In this document: piece after piece, positions 15,244-22,874 of the stretch
Position numbering within the stretch: position 1 is the first letter of the stretch
Layout of the letters: every line of letters starts with the position of its first letter
Assembly: GCF_001262015.1 (NCBI RefSeq)
Contig: NZ_CP012074.1
Location: 454,501 to 518,500 of the forward strand
Reading direction: 5' to 3'
Origin: Prevotella fusca JCM 17724
GTDB taxonomy: Bacteria > Bacteroidota > Bacteroidia > Bacteroidales > Bacteroidaceae
DNA: 64,000 nucleotides
Program-made: the position numbers and the translations under genes
Notes under the pieces: model-generated
What the model was told of the DNA's origin: nothing
The model's input: only the letters and a program-made list of their open reading frames with translations
The model's database searches: none

Positions 15244-15774
15244 TTATTTAGTATATCTCCATCCATAACCGCCAGCTGACTTACCTTTACCTCTTGCAAC
15301 TATTGAAATATTACTCTTATATATTCCTGTACTTAAACCTGCCTCCTTTAAACTTGGATAGGTTGCAATAATTAACCCAGTCTTCATATCTAGCTGTTGG
15401 ATAGGTTTAGATTTACCTTTAGCCACTCTTTCGATTCTAGTTCCGTAGTTAGCATTATATTTATTCGTACACCATTCTAGATTAGCTACTGAGTTATTAC
15501 GTGGGTTTTCGTCTTTGTGGTTAATTATTGTTTTACTTTGGTCATTGTTAGGTATGAAGGTCTGTGCTACTAACCTATGTACTAGTTTTCTGGTCTTCTT
15601 AGTTTTATCATTATTGGCACTTGTTAAGTCTACCCTTGCATAACCTTGAGTGTTGTAGAATGGTTTTAATATTCTACCTGTCTTCAAATTCCTAACATTA
15701 CCTTTACTACTCACCTCGTACTTAACATTATCAGTACAGGTAATAGGTTTCCATGTCTCTTTAGTATTTTTCAT
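15244..15774 (-). CDS. NUMOD4/HNH homing-type endonuclease
   Basis: A 176-aa protein with the order NUMOD4 - HNH - NUMOD1. NUMOD4 is seen in ETWKPITCTDNVKYEVSSKG. The HNH core is VHRLVAQTFIPN followed by INHKDENPRNNSVANLEWCT. The C-terminal NUMOD1-like DNA-binding part is GLIIATYPSLKEAGLSTGI followed by GGYGWRY. Such nucleases are usually free-standing homing endonucleases inserted between phage genes. It probably cuts related phages at the allelic site. It is followed by a 61-aa membrane protein gene. Confidence 0.88.
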   Translation of the reverse strand: MKNTKETWKPITCTDNVKYEVSSKGNVRNLKTGRILKPFYNTQGYARVDLTSANNDKTKKTRKLVHRLVAQTFIPNNDQSKTIINHKDENPRNNSVANLEWCTNKYNANYGTRIERVAKGKSKPIQQLDMKTGLIIATYPSLKEAGLSTGIYKSNISIVARGKGKSAGGYGWRYTK

Positions 15775-16238
15775 TTCTGTTTGTGTTTTTCCTATCCTGC
15801 CAGTGGGACAAAAATAGACCTGTTAATAATTTAATGTCATTGTTACTATTACTTGCTAGATTTCTGAAACGACAAAAACAAGCAAACAATAATTATAAAA
15901 TGTTCGCACATACGCACGTACTTCTACTAATAAGAGATTTAGCCATTTCCCAGCCTAAAATTGGGGGGCAACTTGAGGCGGTGGGTGGGGTTTGTAGTGT
16001 TTTTCATGGTTTTTCTGCCCCACATACCCCCATATCCCCCACACACCTAAAAAACCTTCCAACTTTCTAGGTACTTGGTGTTAACGGTCTGATTATCAAT
16101 ACTTTATATAATCAACCCTTTTATCCTGTGTTTTTCGTGTAACTATCTGATTTAATGTAAGTTATGGTATAGACATGAAAAAAGGACAAACATACATCAC
16201 TGTACATCTGCCCTCTTGTTATATCTAGGTTGGGTGGG
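15775..16238. other. Non-coding region downstream of the integrase gene
   Basis: About 460 bp without a convincing gene. It contains an unusual run of G tracts (GGGGGGCAACTTGAGGCGG and GTGGGTGGGG near 15961-15990) followed by C tracts (CCCCACATACCCCC near 16018-16032). These could pair with each other or form other secondary structure. It may hold the integrase terminator. Nothing else was recognised. Confidence 0.4.
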
Positions 16239-17909
16239 TTAACTTTCCTGTATTATGTCTCTGATTGTCAATAACCTACTCATCATCATATCAGCCCTTA
16301 CCACTATGTCCCCCACCTTATTAATAGAGTCTGGGTTAAGTTTCTGATAATATCCAATCAGTGCATCAATACTTATATCATTATCTATCAACCACTTAGC
16401 AACATCCCCCAGTCTTCCCTTACTTCTTTCAATCCTTCCTAACAATCTATCATAGTCTACGTTCAATGTCTCATGTCGCTTAGTTTGTGCAGTGGTGGGG
16501 GGATTTTCTACTGCCTTGCCCCTTATCTTCCCCAGCTCCTTAGTAATCATTTTAATCTTATCACTAGTAGTAAGGTGGGTGTAGATAGTTTTAATCATAT
16601 TGTCGTCTGTATGTCCTGTTAGGTAGCATAGTTTATCTGGACTTATACCTTCATTGAGTTTCTGAGTAATAAATGTATGTCTTGCACAGTGGGAACTAAT
16701 CTTATTGTAAGCTGGTTCTGTAATCTCTTTATCCTGTGCGTTTCTATATGTAATCTGTCTGTCAATTCCTGCTAATCTAGTTATCTCTTTTATTGCATGG
16801 TTATAGTAACTATTATTATTACCAATCTTAGCAATATCCACAAGAAACTTAGCAGTATTGTATTTCTCTGCAAACCATACTATATAATCATTTACTTGTA
16901 TTAGTGCAGCCTCTTTACCTTGGCTCTTCTTAGTCTTTAGTTCATAGAATTTCAGCCCTTCTACCTCAACCACTCTAACTTTATCAGTTGGCTGTTTGGT
17001 TAGGTATAATAGCAATACAGAAAGGTCACTAACTCTAAGTCCTGTTTTACACTGCAATACGAATATATCCCTATACTCGCTTAACTGCCTACCCCTAAGA
17101 CTAAGTGGGTACTTTGGATTAATACTACCGTCTTCTTGCCTTGGTAGAATAGGTTTCAAGTCGTATTTATCCGCAAGTTGAAAGGTCAGTAGTTCAATAG
17201 CCTTAAGTTCATCTACTGTAAGCGCAAATTTACCCTTTTCTGGTCTAATGTCTTTCTTTTTATTATACGCCACACCTCCCCCAATGTTATACTTTAGATA
17301 TGGTTCTTCAACTGCTAGGACTTTATTAACTAGTCTAACAATCAACCCAACTTTAACGTTAATCTGTGCTTTGCTATCTCCCTTCTCAGATAGATACTTC
17401 GTATAGGCATTTATTCCACTCTGCTTAAACACTTCAAAGCTATCTAGGCTCTTCTCTTTCAGATAATCAGTATAACTATTAAGTCTAGATATATAAGTCT
17501 TTCTAGTATCTGAATTATTAGGGTACAAATAATGAAACGCACTCTCTATCAAGTCTTTAGCTGAATCTCCCATACCTACTAAATATTTACTAAGTGAAAT
17601 AAAGTTTAATGTTTCTGTTTCGTGGGTGCAAATGTAGTCTAAATATTCTGAAATCTTATCTTTCACTTCATTAATTTTATTATTAGCTATCTGATTATTG
17701 TAGTTATCTAGTCTACCCTGCAGGTTACTAACTACTGCTTGTTGAAATTTTTTATCCCACTGACTAGCTAGCACTTTTACACCTAATGGGATTTTATGCT
17801 GCTTTCCATCTATTCTAGCAATACAATAAATACTAGTAGGTCTAACTGCTTTGCGGTCTCTAATGTTAAAAGACACACCTAGGTTTAACTGTCCTTCTAT
17901 AATACACAT
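16239..17909 (-). CDS. int: Tyrosine-type site-specific integrase
   Basis: A 556-aa tyrosine recombinase that inserts and excises the prophage. It has a Bacteroidota-type Arm-DNA-binding start, a SAM-like core-binding domain (about 110-205) and a catalytic domain from about 225. Catalytic residues are Arg292 (CKTGLRVSDL), His407 and Arg410 (SSHCARHTF), His433 (LTGHTDDN) and Tyr443 (IYTHL). Beyond the nucleophile there is an unusually long tail of over 110 residues with a helical end (NPDSINKVGDIVVRADMMMS). It is the last prophage gene, next to the presumed attachment site, and three 12-bp repeats lie just upstream of its start. Confidence 0.92.
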   Translation of the reverse strand: MCIIEGQLNLGVSFNIRDRKAVRPTSIYCIARIDGKQHKIPLGVKVLASQWDKKFQQAVVSNLQGRLDNYNNQIANNKINEVKDKISEYLDYICTHETETLNFISLSKYLVGMGDSAKDLIESAFHYLYPNNSDTRKTYISRLNSYTDYLKEKSLDSFEVFKQSGINAYTKYLSEKGDSKAQINVKVGLIVRLVNKVLAVEEPYLKYNIGGGVAYNKKKDIRPEKGKFALTVDELKAIELLTFQLADKYDLKPILPRQEDGSINPKYPLSLRGRQLSEYRDIFVLQCKTGLRVSDLSVLLLYLTKQPTDKVRVVEVEGLKFYELKTKKSQGKEAALIQVNDYIVWFAEKYNTAKFLVDIAKIGNNNSYYNHAIKEITRLAGIDRQITYRNAQDKEITEPAYNKISSHCARHTFITQKLNEGISPDKLCYLTGHTDDNMIKTIYTHLTTSDKIKMITKELGKIRGKAVENPPTTAQTKRHETLNVDYDRLLGRIERSKGRLGDVAKWLIDNDISIDALIGYYQKLNPDSINKVGDIVVRADMMMSRLLTIRDIIQES

Positions 17910-17918
17910 AACTTACTT

Positions 17919-17954
17919 GTTCTTAATTTCGTTCTTAATTTCGTTCTTAAAATC
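17919..17954. repeat. Three tandem 12-bp repeats upstream of int
   Basis: GTTCTTAATTTC occurs twice head-to-tail and once as GTTCTTAAAATC, starting 10 bp upstream of the integrase start codon. Position between int and the presumed att site suggests arm-type integrase binding sites or an int operator. Confidence 0.65.
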
Positions 17955-18062
17955 GTGGTTAAATACCCATTTTAAGTCCTTTTTCAGTGTACTATAGAAA
18001 AACCGACTAGATTAACCTTTTCTCTATAACTGATTGATTAACAGCTATATAAAAGAAAATAA
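17955..18062. other. Presumed right prophage-host junction
   Basis: The last phage gene is the integrase and the first host feature is the terminator of the flavodoxin-DUF2023 genes, so the attachment site should lie in this AT-rich 100-bp interval. The core cannot be identified because the left junction is outside the window. Confidence 0.4.
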
Positions 18063-18082
18063 GGACTACTTCACAGTAGCCC
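18046..18082 (-). terminator. Rho-independent terminator of the flavodoxin-DUF2023 operon
   Basis: On the minus strand the stem GGCTACT / AGTAGTCC with a GTGA loop is followed by TTATTTTCTTTT. It lies about 70 bp after the DUF2023 stop codon. Confidence 0.6.
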
Positions 18083-18152
18083 CCATTTATAATACAAAAA
18101 CATTATGAAATAATTTATTTCGCGAACAAGATTATCATTTAATAATTATGGC

Positions 18153-18515
18153 TCATGTCGCACGTTTACAAGTGCGGCACTTGCGTTCACAGTACCGCTC
18201 GCACTGTACGCGAATGTCATAACCTAACATCGCACCGAGGATGAAGTCCTCCTCTGGTGAGAGCTGGTTGAGGGGTTTGGTCACCATCAGCCGGATGGCG
18301 TCAAGGCATTCCTTACGTCCAAAGAACAGGTTCATGCGGTCGCGCCCCACCGGCTGAATGATGTAAGGGATATTCTGATGTTCGAGACGGAGCGTGGCGA
18401 ACGATTCGTACTTCTTGTTGCAAGTGTACAGAACCATCTGTCGGACACCCTTCTTGAACTCGTAGATGTGATTCATCAACACTTTCATGTCGGCGGTCAT
18501 CATATCTGTCATCAT
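18153..18515 (-). CDS. DUF2023 family protein
   Basis: A 120-aa protein matching the DUF2023 family, a Bacteroidota family usually encoded beside flavodoxin. Conserved-looking parts are NHIYEFKKGVRQMVLYT, the FFGRKECLDAI segment, and a C-terminal Cys-rich tail (CERYCERKCRTCKRAT) that could bind metal or form disulfides. The gene follows the flavodoxin gene by 52 bp on the same strand and ends at a terminator, so the two are likely cotranscribed. The N-terminal ATG is one of several close methionines (MMTDMMTADM) and the start may be a few codons later. Function is unknown, with a link to flavodoxin or iron limitation inferred. Confidence 0.85.
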   Translation of the reverse strand: MMTDMMTADMKVLMNHIYEFKKGVRQMVLYTCNKKYESFATLRLEHQNIPYIIQPVGRDRMNLFFGRKECLDAIRLMVTKPLNQLSPEEDFILGAMLGYDIRVQCERYCERKCRTCKRAT

Positions 18516-18567
18516 AGTTTATCCCTTTCGAAATGGTTATTATGTAAGCACTAAATCTCAATATTTC

Positions 18568-19056
18568 TTACAATGATGGCTTGATAGCTTCCAGCCATGC
18601 GTCAATGCGAGCCTCTGTCTGGTCGTCTTCGTTTACCTCGTCCAAAGCAAGACCTACGAACGCACCGTCAACAACAGCCTCGCTGTCATCGAATGTGTAG
18701 CCGTCTGTTGATACGCCTGGGAGGATATTTGCGCCCTGTGCTGCATCATAGATTTCCTTCATGGCACCACAGAATGTATCAGAATAGCTTTCAGCATCAC
18801 CACAGCCAAAGAGTGCTACGGTCTTGCCGGTGAGGTCAGCACCTTTCAGTACGTTAATACCATCATACCAATCGTCCTGCAGTTCGCCTGCACCCCAGGT
18901 AGAAGTGCCGAGAATCAGGTTGTCATTCTCTGCCACTACTTCTGCAGAGAAGTCTGCCACGTTAATAGCTTCAACGCCGAGTTTCTCAGCGATGGTATTT
19001 GCAATGCTTTCGCATGTACCGGTTGATGAACCGTAAACAACAATTGTCTTCTTCAT
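18568..19056 (-). CDS. fldA: Flavodoxin
   Basis: A 162-aa long-chain flavodoxin. The FMN phosphate loop GSSTGTCESIANTIAE lies at residues 9-24. The flavin-ring loops follow: LGTSTWGAGELQDDW around 50-64 and FGCGDAESYSDTFCGAM around 83-99, with the long-chain insert around 115-135. It is a cytoplasmic one-electron carrier that can replace ferredoxin, for example with pyruvate:ferredoxin oxidoreductase. It heads a two-gene unit with DUF2023. A Bacteroidota -7 box lies about 50 bp upstream. Confidence 0.96.
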   Translation of the reverse strand: MKKTIVVYGSSTGTCESIANTIAEKLGVEAINVADFSAEVVAENDNLILGTSTWGAGELQDDWYDGINVLKGADLTGKTVALFGCGDAESYSDTFCGAMKEIYDAAQGANILPGVSTDGYTFDDSEAVVDGAFVGLALDEVNEDDQTEARIDAWLEAIKPSL

Positions 19057-19103
19057 ATTTCTGTTACTGATTTAAATTCTTGTTTTATTATTCTTTACGG
19101 TTG

Positions 19104-19111
19104 CAAAGATA
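19104..19111 (-). promoter_or_regulatory. Flavodoxin promoter -7 box
   Basis: Minus-strand TATCTTTG matches the Bacteroidota -7 consensus TAnnTTTG, with about 40 bp of leader before the flavodoxin start. A TTGC run around 19130 could be the -33 element. Confidence 0.6.
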
Positions 19112-19187
19112 CAATGAAAAACTATTACTTGCAATACCTAAAAGTAGTGGTTTGTGCAAAATACCTACTTTTAGGGAGTGGTTTCTT

Positions 19188-21266
19188 TCACTTTACAAAC
19201 TTCTTGCCGTTTCTTATGTATATTCCTTTAGGAAGTTCTGACAGGGAAGTCCCCACATAACGCCCGTCCGGCAGGTAGATGCGCTCGTCTGTCCCTCCTT
19301 TGTCATCAAGCTCCTTGATGCCCATTGCCTTTCTGCGCAGCACCTCATGCAGCCCGGCAACAACATCAATCTGCCCATAGCCGTAAAGATTATTGGGGTA
19401 ATTGAGTGACACATCATAGCGTGTGCAGGTCTTGGAGAATATGTCCAGGCAGTCGGCAGGTGTCAGTGTAGGGTCAGCCTGCAGCCATAGCGCAATAGCA
19501 CCTGCCACTACAGGTGCCGACATTGATGTGCCTGCATTGGCATTCCATGCATAGGTGCGACCGCCATAGGTGAAGTGGCGCACATCACTCTGTACAGATT
19601 CGTTTATATTCTTCGGGTTGTTGATGAAGAATGTGCTGTAAGATGAAATGATGTTCTGCCCCGGAGCCATCACGTCAGGCTTTATGCGTCCGTCAAAGGT
19701 GGGTCCCATGGCAGAGAAAGGTGTGCGAACACCATTCTGTCCACTGTCATATACCTTCTTTACACCCAGATAGTTGATGAACTGCGTACGGTAGCCTGTT
19801 GCGCCAACACAAATGACATCAGGCGAACTGGATGGGGAAAAGACCGTATAGCTGCAATCTCCTGCATCAAGTCCTGGGTCAAGTTCCTTGGGAAACATGT
19901 ATCCTGACATGCGATAGAGCTCGATGTCAGCTTCCCTGCCCATCACCTGAAGTGAGACGTGCATACCACTGCCGACACCCGAAGTACTGCTGAGCTGGAA
20001 GTCATAGGCTGTCTCGTCATGGTCATAGCTGTTAGGATAAGCCAGTACTTGCCAGACATACTTCTTCCCGTCTATCACGGTAGAATCCGTAAAGAGGGAG
20101 TCCTGTGCATTGCAGACAGCAGCCGTTGAGACGTCAATCTTCGTAGGAGAGTCCACCTTATTATATATGGTTATGCGGAATGTAAACGGCTGTCTGGACT
20201 TGGCTGTACAGCTTGCACGGTTCGGATTGCCCATGAGAAACGCCCCGGCACGCTCCTTTCCTGCAGGTTTATGTATGTAGGTATGTTTTGCACCGTCATT
20301 CCCGGCAGAAGAGACGATGATATGTCCGGGACCTGTCAGCTTGGCAAGCAGTTCATAATACAGCTGGTCGTAACCATGGAAATCCTGATGTCCTCCCTCG
20401 CTGAAGTTGATTACGCAAGGTTGGTGTTGGCGGTCGGCATAGTCAAAGATATACTTGAAACCGAGTGCATCGGTGGCGTAAGTGTATTTATAATAGTCCT
20501 TCGGGTCAATCAGGTCGGCATTGTCTGCGGCATTGTCAACCAATACCAGGTCGGCATCGTAAGCCACACCACGATAAGGAGAAACCACACCGTTTCCTTC
20601 AGCTCCGCTGCCTGCAGCAATACCCGCTGTATGTGTGCCGTGCGTCTGTGTGTCACCGTCTACTGGATGTCCCAGCTGCAGCAAGGCTTCCTCGCCCACG
20701 TAGTCGCGACCCACATACAGGTTGGAACCGATCGTGTCACGTGACAGCTGGTCCCACATCGCCTTGATGCGATAGCGACCCATATCGGTTGAATAGAAGT
20801 TCGGATGTGTCAGGTCAAAACCAATATCCTGTACGCCCACGACAACACCACGTCCTGTATAAGTCTCTGGCAGTCCTTCGCCCGTATAGGCAGGTTCTGC
20901 ATTGACAACCAATCGTGTGGTGTCCATCTGTATGCTGCATCGTCTGCCCGTCTCGATTCTGTTTACCTGCCGGTTACAGGACAAAGCTCCGAGCCTGCTG
21001 AGTGGTATGGCTGCAATACTGATATTCCCCATGCGAGCCAGTTCCTTGCAACCATGACGGCGTAGCACCTCAACAGCATCGCCGTCAATGCGCACAAAAG
21101 CTGTCAGCAGCCTGTTGTCAGCCTGCCCACGGGTAAGCTGTCTGGCTGTCAGTGTGGAGGTCATAGCCTCACGTACAAAGGGCGACATCTTCTCATAGCG
21201 TGGGCGCTGGGCACTGAGAGCGTGAGAAGCGAGTATAAAAAGGAGGGAGTATATGAAACGGTACAT
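19188..21266 (-). CDS. Secreted subtilisin-like (S8) serine peptidase
   Basis: The start is placed at MYRFIYSLLFILASHALSAQ because it gives a clear signal peptide; an upstream in-frame start adds 31 unlikely residues. The mature protein has an N-terminal prodomain-like region, then an S8 catalytic domain with Asp147 (VGVQDIGFDLTHP), His209 (HGTHTAGIAAGS) and the serine in NAGTSMSAPVVAG within the last 120 residues. A jelly-roll insert lies between His and Ser. The C-terminus (LPKGIYIRNGKKFVK) resembles short Bacteroidota sorting tails (type IX secretion, type A), so surface export is likely. Length is 692 aa. Confidence 0.92.
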   Translation of the reverse strand: MYRFIYSLLFILASHALSAQRPRYEKMSPFVREAMTSTLTARQLTRGQADNRLLTAFVRIDGDAVEVLRRHGCKELARMGNISIAAIPLSRLGALSCNRQVNRIETGRRCSIQMDTTRLVVNAEPAYTGEGLPETYTGRGVVVGVQDIGFDLTHPNFYSTDMGRYRIKAMWDQLSRDTIGSNLYVGRDYVGEEALLQLGHPVDGDTQTHGTHTAGIAAGSGAEGNGVVSPYRGVAYDADLVLVDNAADNADLIDPKDYYKYTYATDALGFKYIFDYADRQHQPCVINFSEGGHQDFHGYDQLYYELLAKLTGPGHIIVSSAGNDGAKHTYIHKPAGKERAGAFLMGNPNRASCTAKSRQPFTFRITIYNKVDSPTKIDVSTAAVCNAQDSLFTDSTVIDGKKYVWQVLAYPNSYDHDETAYDFQLSSTSGVGSGMHVSLQVMGREADIELYRMSGYMFPKELDPGLDAGDCSYTVFSPSSSPDVICVGATGYRTQFINYLGVKKVYDSGQNGVRTPFSAMGPTFDGRIKPDVMAPGQNIISSYSTFFINNPKNINESVQSDVRHFTYGGRTYAWNANAGTSMSAPVVAGAIALWLQADPTLTPADCLDIFSKTCTRYDVSLNYPNNLYGYGQIDVVAGLHEVLRRKAMGIKELDDKGGTDERIYLPDGRYVGTSLSELPKGIYIRNGKKFVK

Positions 21267-21663
21267 TCGCTTTTTCCTAATAGGGTTAAATGTGAACAGC
21301 ATGGCAGAGTCTGCTATGTATTCATTTGCAAAGGAACAAAAAATAAATGACTTCTGCAAGAAAAGCGGATTTGTCCATAGTCAGTGAGAATATGCTGGGG
21401 GTATGTCGTTATCTTATCTGACTGGGACTTGATACCAATGCCAGTAATGCGATCATTAACGGTTGGTAAGATGATTGCAATGGCTGGCGATATTATTATG
21501 GCAAGCAGTGAGGATATATAAATCAGTCAACAGAGCACATTTTACCCCATATCTCTAAGTTTGAAATTCTCTCTACTCCAAGATACTGCGAAATTCTACT
21601 TACCAAAGTAGAGCCAGAATGTTCTTTTTGTAAGAATAAAATCAAACATAGAAAATTACAGAT

Positions 21664-21752
21664 GCTTAATAGCATTGTAACTAAGCCTTAATTGATATGC
21701 AACTAAGGCTTAATTGAACGCTTAAAGGGCGTTAGTTGGAACGCAATTAAGC
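21664..21752. repeat. AATTAAG-type dispersed repeat, copy 1
   Basis: An intergenic block of alternating GGCTTAATTG and CAATTAAGC units with about 18-22-bp spacing, beginning GCTTAATAG. Related blocks lie at 22135 and 58045. See the finding on this family. Confidence 0.6.
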
Positions 21753-21844
21753 ACTGATAATTTTGCAGCTTTGCAACAGGTTGGTAGTCTGATGGTTGCA
21801 TGCTTGTGTTTTGTGGTGTCTGTTTGTGATTAAAAGAATATTTT

Positions 21845-21897
21845 GGTTCATCCGTTAAATGCGTGGACACTTCTCGTACAGCTTTATCGGAAGAACC
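21845..21897. repeat. 53-bp palindromic repeat, copy 1
   Basis: GGTTC...GAAGAACC, 53 bp long with complementary ends (CCGTTAAA against TTTATCGG). It matches the element at 28360-28412 at 44 of 53 positions by eye, including the central GCGTGGA and TCGTA. Confidence 0.75.
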
Positions 21898-22134
21898 GAA
21901 GTTATTTATTAAACAAAAAGCATAGCCAAGACGGTCTTGGCTACCTACTTTATTATCACCCTCCGATGCAGAAAACCTTTTCATGTTAATACTTTGAAAT
22001 CCGCAGACAACGGGTTGAAAAATCATGACATAATTTCGGGTAAAATATCTACAAACAAAGGAAAAAACATGTGTAAAAAGCAAGTTCGCAACCAACAGTA
22101 AATCAATCAGTTATAAAGCAGTGCAAGAAAAGGT

Positions 22135-22215
22135 GCTTAATTGGACTTCAAAAGGGCGTTAGTTAGACCTCAAAAGGGCATCTATTGCAAGTCAATTGGG
22201 CGTCTTTTCAAAGCC
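22135..22215. repeat. AATTAAG-type dispersed repeat, copy 2
   Basis: Starts GCTTAATTGGACTTCAAAAG and contains repeated AAAAGGGC[G/A] and CAATTGGGCG units, related to copy 1 (GCTTAAAGGGCGTTAGTTGG). More diverged than copies 1 and 3. Confidence 0.5.
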
Positions 22216-22790
22216 AAGAGACCATGTGTTAGCTTTGAACTACATGAAAATAGTTTACAATCATTGATTGATATGGGAATAAGTTGTTTGTTGAAGATGG
22301 AGGACATAGTATTTGTTTTCTGCATTTATTATCTTGTGCTTTACCTCTTTTTATGAGACCGTCTGATCTTGGATAGTCATATTAAAGAGGTGGATAAGCC
22401 TTTGTTCTGTTTCCAATCTACGCATTTAACGGAAGAACCATATTTTTCAGTAAATTATATAAATATATTTCAAAGTCTTAAATCAGCTGTTTTAAAGTCG
22501 TTTTCATATCCTTAAAAGAGCTGTTATGTGTCTACACTGTGACGAATGTTTATCTCATTATCAGGCAATAATAGTTTTTCTTGATATATAGCTGAATCCT
22601 AAACTTGAGTAAACCGGCTTTATCTTAATTGTGTTTTTCTGATGAGCAGACTTGTTCCCTGTTTAAATAAGCATAGAGAAGAAATAGATGATAGATGAGT
22701 GAAAAACACACGAATGGTTGAATGTTTTAACCATTGTTTTCCGCAGCATAGACTTGACAAAAAAGAGGTTTAACTTTTTTTAAAAATAAA

Positions 22791-22824
22791 TTGTCATGTG
22801 GACGTTTAAAAAGATTTAACTTTG
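22791..22824 (+). promoter_or_regulatory. susC promoter (-33 TTG, -7 TAACTTTG)
   Basis: TAACTTTG at 22817-22824 fits the Bacteroidota -7 box and a TTG at 22791-22793 lies at about the right distance upstream. The start codon of susC is 50 bp downstream. Confidence 0.6.
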
Positions 22825-22874
22825 CGATTGTAAAACCTAAAATAGTTTTTTTTACCTAAGTATACTTAAAGCCT

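Larger units (their letters stand above)
21267..22790. other. Long non-coding region upstream of susC
   Basis: About 1.5 kb without a convincing gene. It contains two blocks of AATTAAG-type repeats, one full 53-bp palindromic repeat (21845-21897) and a half copy of it (22421-22439, CGCATTTAACGGAAGAACC). The short frames here run through the repeats and are not credible proteins. The far end merges into the susC promoter. Confidence 0.6.

Noticed and set aside
15783..16070. Plus-strand frame of 95 codons in the non-coding region after int
   Set aside because: It opposes all prophage genes, runs through G and C tracts, and encodes a low-complexity end without a recognisable fold.
21703..22095. 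Minus-strand frame of 130 codons upstream of susC
   Set aside because: It consists largely of the translated 53-bp palindrome and AATTAAG repeat, so it is a by-product of repeats.
22141..22356. Plus-strand frame of 71 codons
   Set aside because: It begins inside the AATTAAG repeat and has no promoter or coding character.
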